A stretch of DNA of 64,000 nucleotides from Paralithodes platypus (Eukaryota > Arthropoda > Malacostraca > Decapoda > Lithodidae): assembly GCA_032716605.1 (NCBI GenBank), contig CM064501.1, positions 26,803,968 through 26,867,967 on the forward strand. The letters are read 5' to 3'. Numbering within the stretch: the stretch's first letter is position 1; each line of letters starts with the position of its first letter. The notes under the pieces were generated by a model. That model had not been told where the DNA came from. It made no database searches and worked only from the letters and a program-made list of their open reading frames with translations. Below, in pieces: positions 62,663 to 64,000 of this stretch. A program made the translations under genes and the position numbers.

Positions 62663-64000
62663 TGTGACGCATGTCCACGTGTGAGCATGCTGTACAGAAC
62701 GCCTAGTCATACCCCACTCTCGCTAGGATCGTCAGGGCAGGAACTTTGGCTGTAGTCTATGTAGAGTTTCCTAACTCAGTTCATGTGAGCCGTTGTACTA
62801 TAAGTATTATGAATATGTATTTTGTTTTCATCTGAGTCAATGAGTTCTATTTTATATCATTAGTTATAAGTATTATGTGCAAAATTATTTGTAATGATGG
62901 GAAGAGAAACAGCCACAGTTGGGTGTCAGTGGGTACGCCAGGCGGGAGGTGGGCCTAACTCACTAGCACTCCTCCCTCCCTCAGTGCTAGGGGGAGCCTT
63001 TGTGTATCCCAGAGGAGAGAGAGAAATTACGTAATGGTTGTCAGTGGGCGGTCCTTAGTAGTTCACGTTGGGCTCACTAGAGGGCCGGGTATAAAAGGGA
63101 AGTCTAGCCATTTTTTCATCAGAACTCATTAGGCAGAGCGACTTCTCATTTCCCTTGCTAACTATTTATATTCTTCTGACTGATGGGAACTTTCTCTACT
63201 ACCTTACATTCTTATTTCCTCTTTTCCCTGCCCTGTTTAACTTCCATGGTCCCGTTGGTGCAGAGCTAGTCAGCCAACGTATTATCGCTTGAGTTCTCAC
63301 GAGATACTTGCCTATTAGATAGCCTATTTTGGAAGGGTTGACTTAGAATAGGATTGATTTATGTTTGTTGCACTGGGATATGCATTTCCCTGTGTGTTAT
63401 TATTATTATTATTCCTGTTTTCTGCTGGTCTAGGTAATGCTAGACTGGGGTAAGGCTTTTCTGTGTTACGAGTTGTTGTTTGATGCAGTGGTTAAGCGAT
63501 AAACCTGCATACTCGTTTCGGTTCAGTGAAGCCTAGGTTGTCTTCGCGGCTGACTGTGTTGAGTTTATAATTTACAGTGCGTGAGGGCAAGAGCCTAACC
63601 ACCCTGTATTTTATTAACAGTTTCTTTTTACTTTGTCAAGGAGCCGGGAGAAAACCAGATACAAGGGATCTGGATTTCTCAAAGTGCACTTGTTAGTTTT
63701 AACGTAATACTTTAAACAGTCGTGTGGACTTCGCTAGGCTACAAGCCGTTTTTGCTCAGTCACTGCTACCTTTTGCCTACAGTACCCCAGCTAGACTTTA
63801 CTCGATTAGTAGATACAGAATAGTATTGAAGCTTTCCTTATGTATGATATTGTTTATGCACTATTGATTTCATGTGTTGCAAGCTTGGCTACTTTAGTGA
63901 TTAGTGGCCCACGAGCACAATCCGAGTAGGCTATTGCCGTTGCATTTGCGGAGTACTTCCTTTTAATGTTTGCCATTTACTATTGCATATTCTTTTAATT
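62663..64000 (+). mobile_element. LTR of a gypsy-type element (partial, runs off the window)
   Basis: From TGTGACGCATGTCC at 62663 the sequence follows, in order, blocks of the LTR at 43931-45755: CTCGCTAGGATCGTCAGGGCAGG, a CCAGATACAAGGGATCTGGATT block (63656), GCTAGACTTTACTCGATTAG (63790) and GAGCACAATCCGAGTAGGCT (63914). A TATA box (GGGTATAAAAGGG) lies at 63088-63100. Similarity is patchy, so it is a related family rather than a close copy. It appears to have inserted in the presumed piggyBac intron. Exact start is an estimate. Confidence 0.65.
63088..63100 (+). promoter_or_regulatory. LTR TATA box
   Basis: GGGTATAAAAGGG is a strong TATA match about 430 bp into the LTR-like sequence; CATCAGAACTCATTAGG downstream is a plausible initiator region. 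Confidence 0.6.

Overview
The window looks like an intergenic, repeat-dense piece of a large animal genome, most likely an arthropod and probably a decapod crustacean. Pointers are a (TTAGG)n pentamer run at 5227-5270 (the arthropod telomere unit), long (TA)n and (GA)n microsatellites, and a mix of CR1-, Jockey/I-, RTE- and Penelope-type retroelements with many TTAA-flanked DNA elements. The taxon is inferred, not proved. I see no intact host gene. The only non-transposon-like coding signal is a cold-shock-domain reading frame at 1182-1610, and it decays downstream.

Layout. 1-240: 3' tail of an RTE-like LINE fused to a tRNA-derived SINE. 1182-2189: cold-shock-domain reading frame and broken frames. 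3067-11082: one Jockey/I-like LINE copy (family A) cut by a ~3-kb hAT-like element, two short TTAA (piggyBac-type) elements and a third TTAA element that itself holds a younger LINE (family B). 11664-12395: a second family-A tail. 13.8-16.2 kb: RTE-like LINE with endonuclease and reverse transcriptase. 18.5-24.9 kb: nearly full-length CR1-like LINE with a repeat-rich leader, ORF1 (zinc ribbon plus SGNH esterase) and ORF2 (endonuclease plus RT), cut by a SINE-like unit and a TTAA MITE. 25.5-31.0 kb: two more family-A LINEs on the minus strand, tail to head. 31.4-33.1 kb: RTE fragment cut by a solo LTR. 33.5-36.9 kb: several TTAA MITEs, one nested in another. 39.4-45.8 kb: Ty3/gypsy-class LTR retrotransposon with the order gag-PR-INT-RT-RNaseH and a 1.8-kb 3' LTR. 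46.3-46.7 kb: 61-bp minisatellite. 47.5-52.2 kb: large inverted-repeat structure centred on two head-to-head Penelope-like copies with GIY-YIG endonuclease. 54.1-54.7 kb: Penelope-type terminal fold-back. 57.4-59.9 kb: three TTAA MITEs. 61.07 kb to the end: piggyBac element with 5' terminal repeat and transposase exon, apparently interrupted by an LTR related to the one at 43.9-45.8 kb.

The best candidate for an unusual system is the 39.4-45.8 kb element. Its RT, RNase H and integrase look Ty3/gypsy-like, yet integrase lies upstream of RT, as in Ty1/copia. That arrangement is known from the Gmr1-like lineage, first described in deuterostomes. Other notable items are hammerhead-ribozyme-like motifs at five Penelope-type ends, a fold-back element with a telomere-type (TTAGG)n core, and a family of TTAA MITEs all 480 bp long, whose insertion sites can be verified because they interrupt readable LINE frames.

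All calls come from reading the sequence and the translated frames. No database search was run, so clade names are best guesses from motifs.
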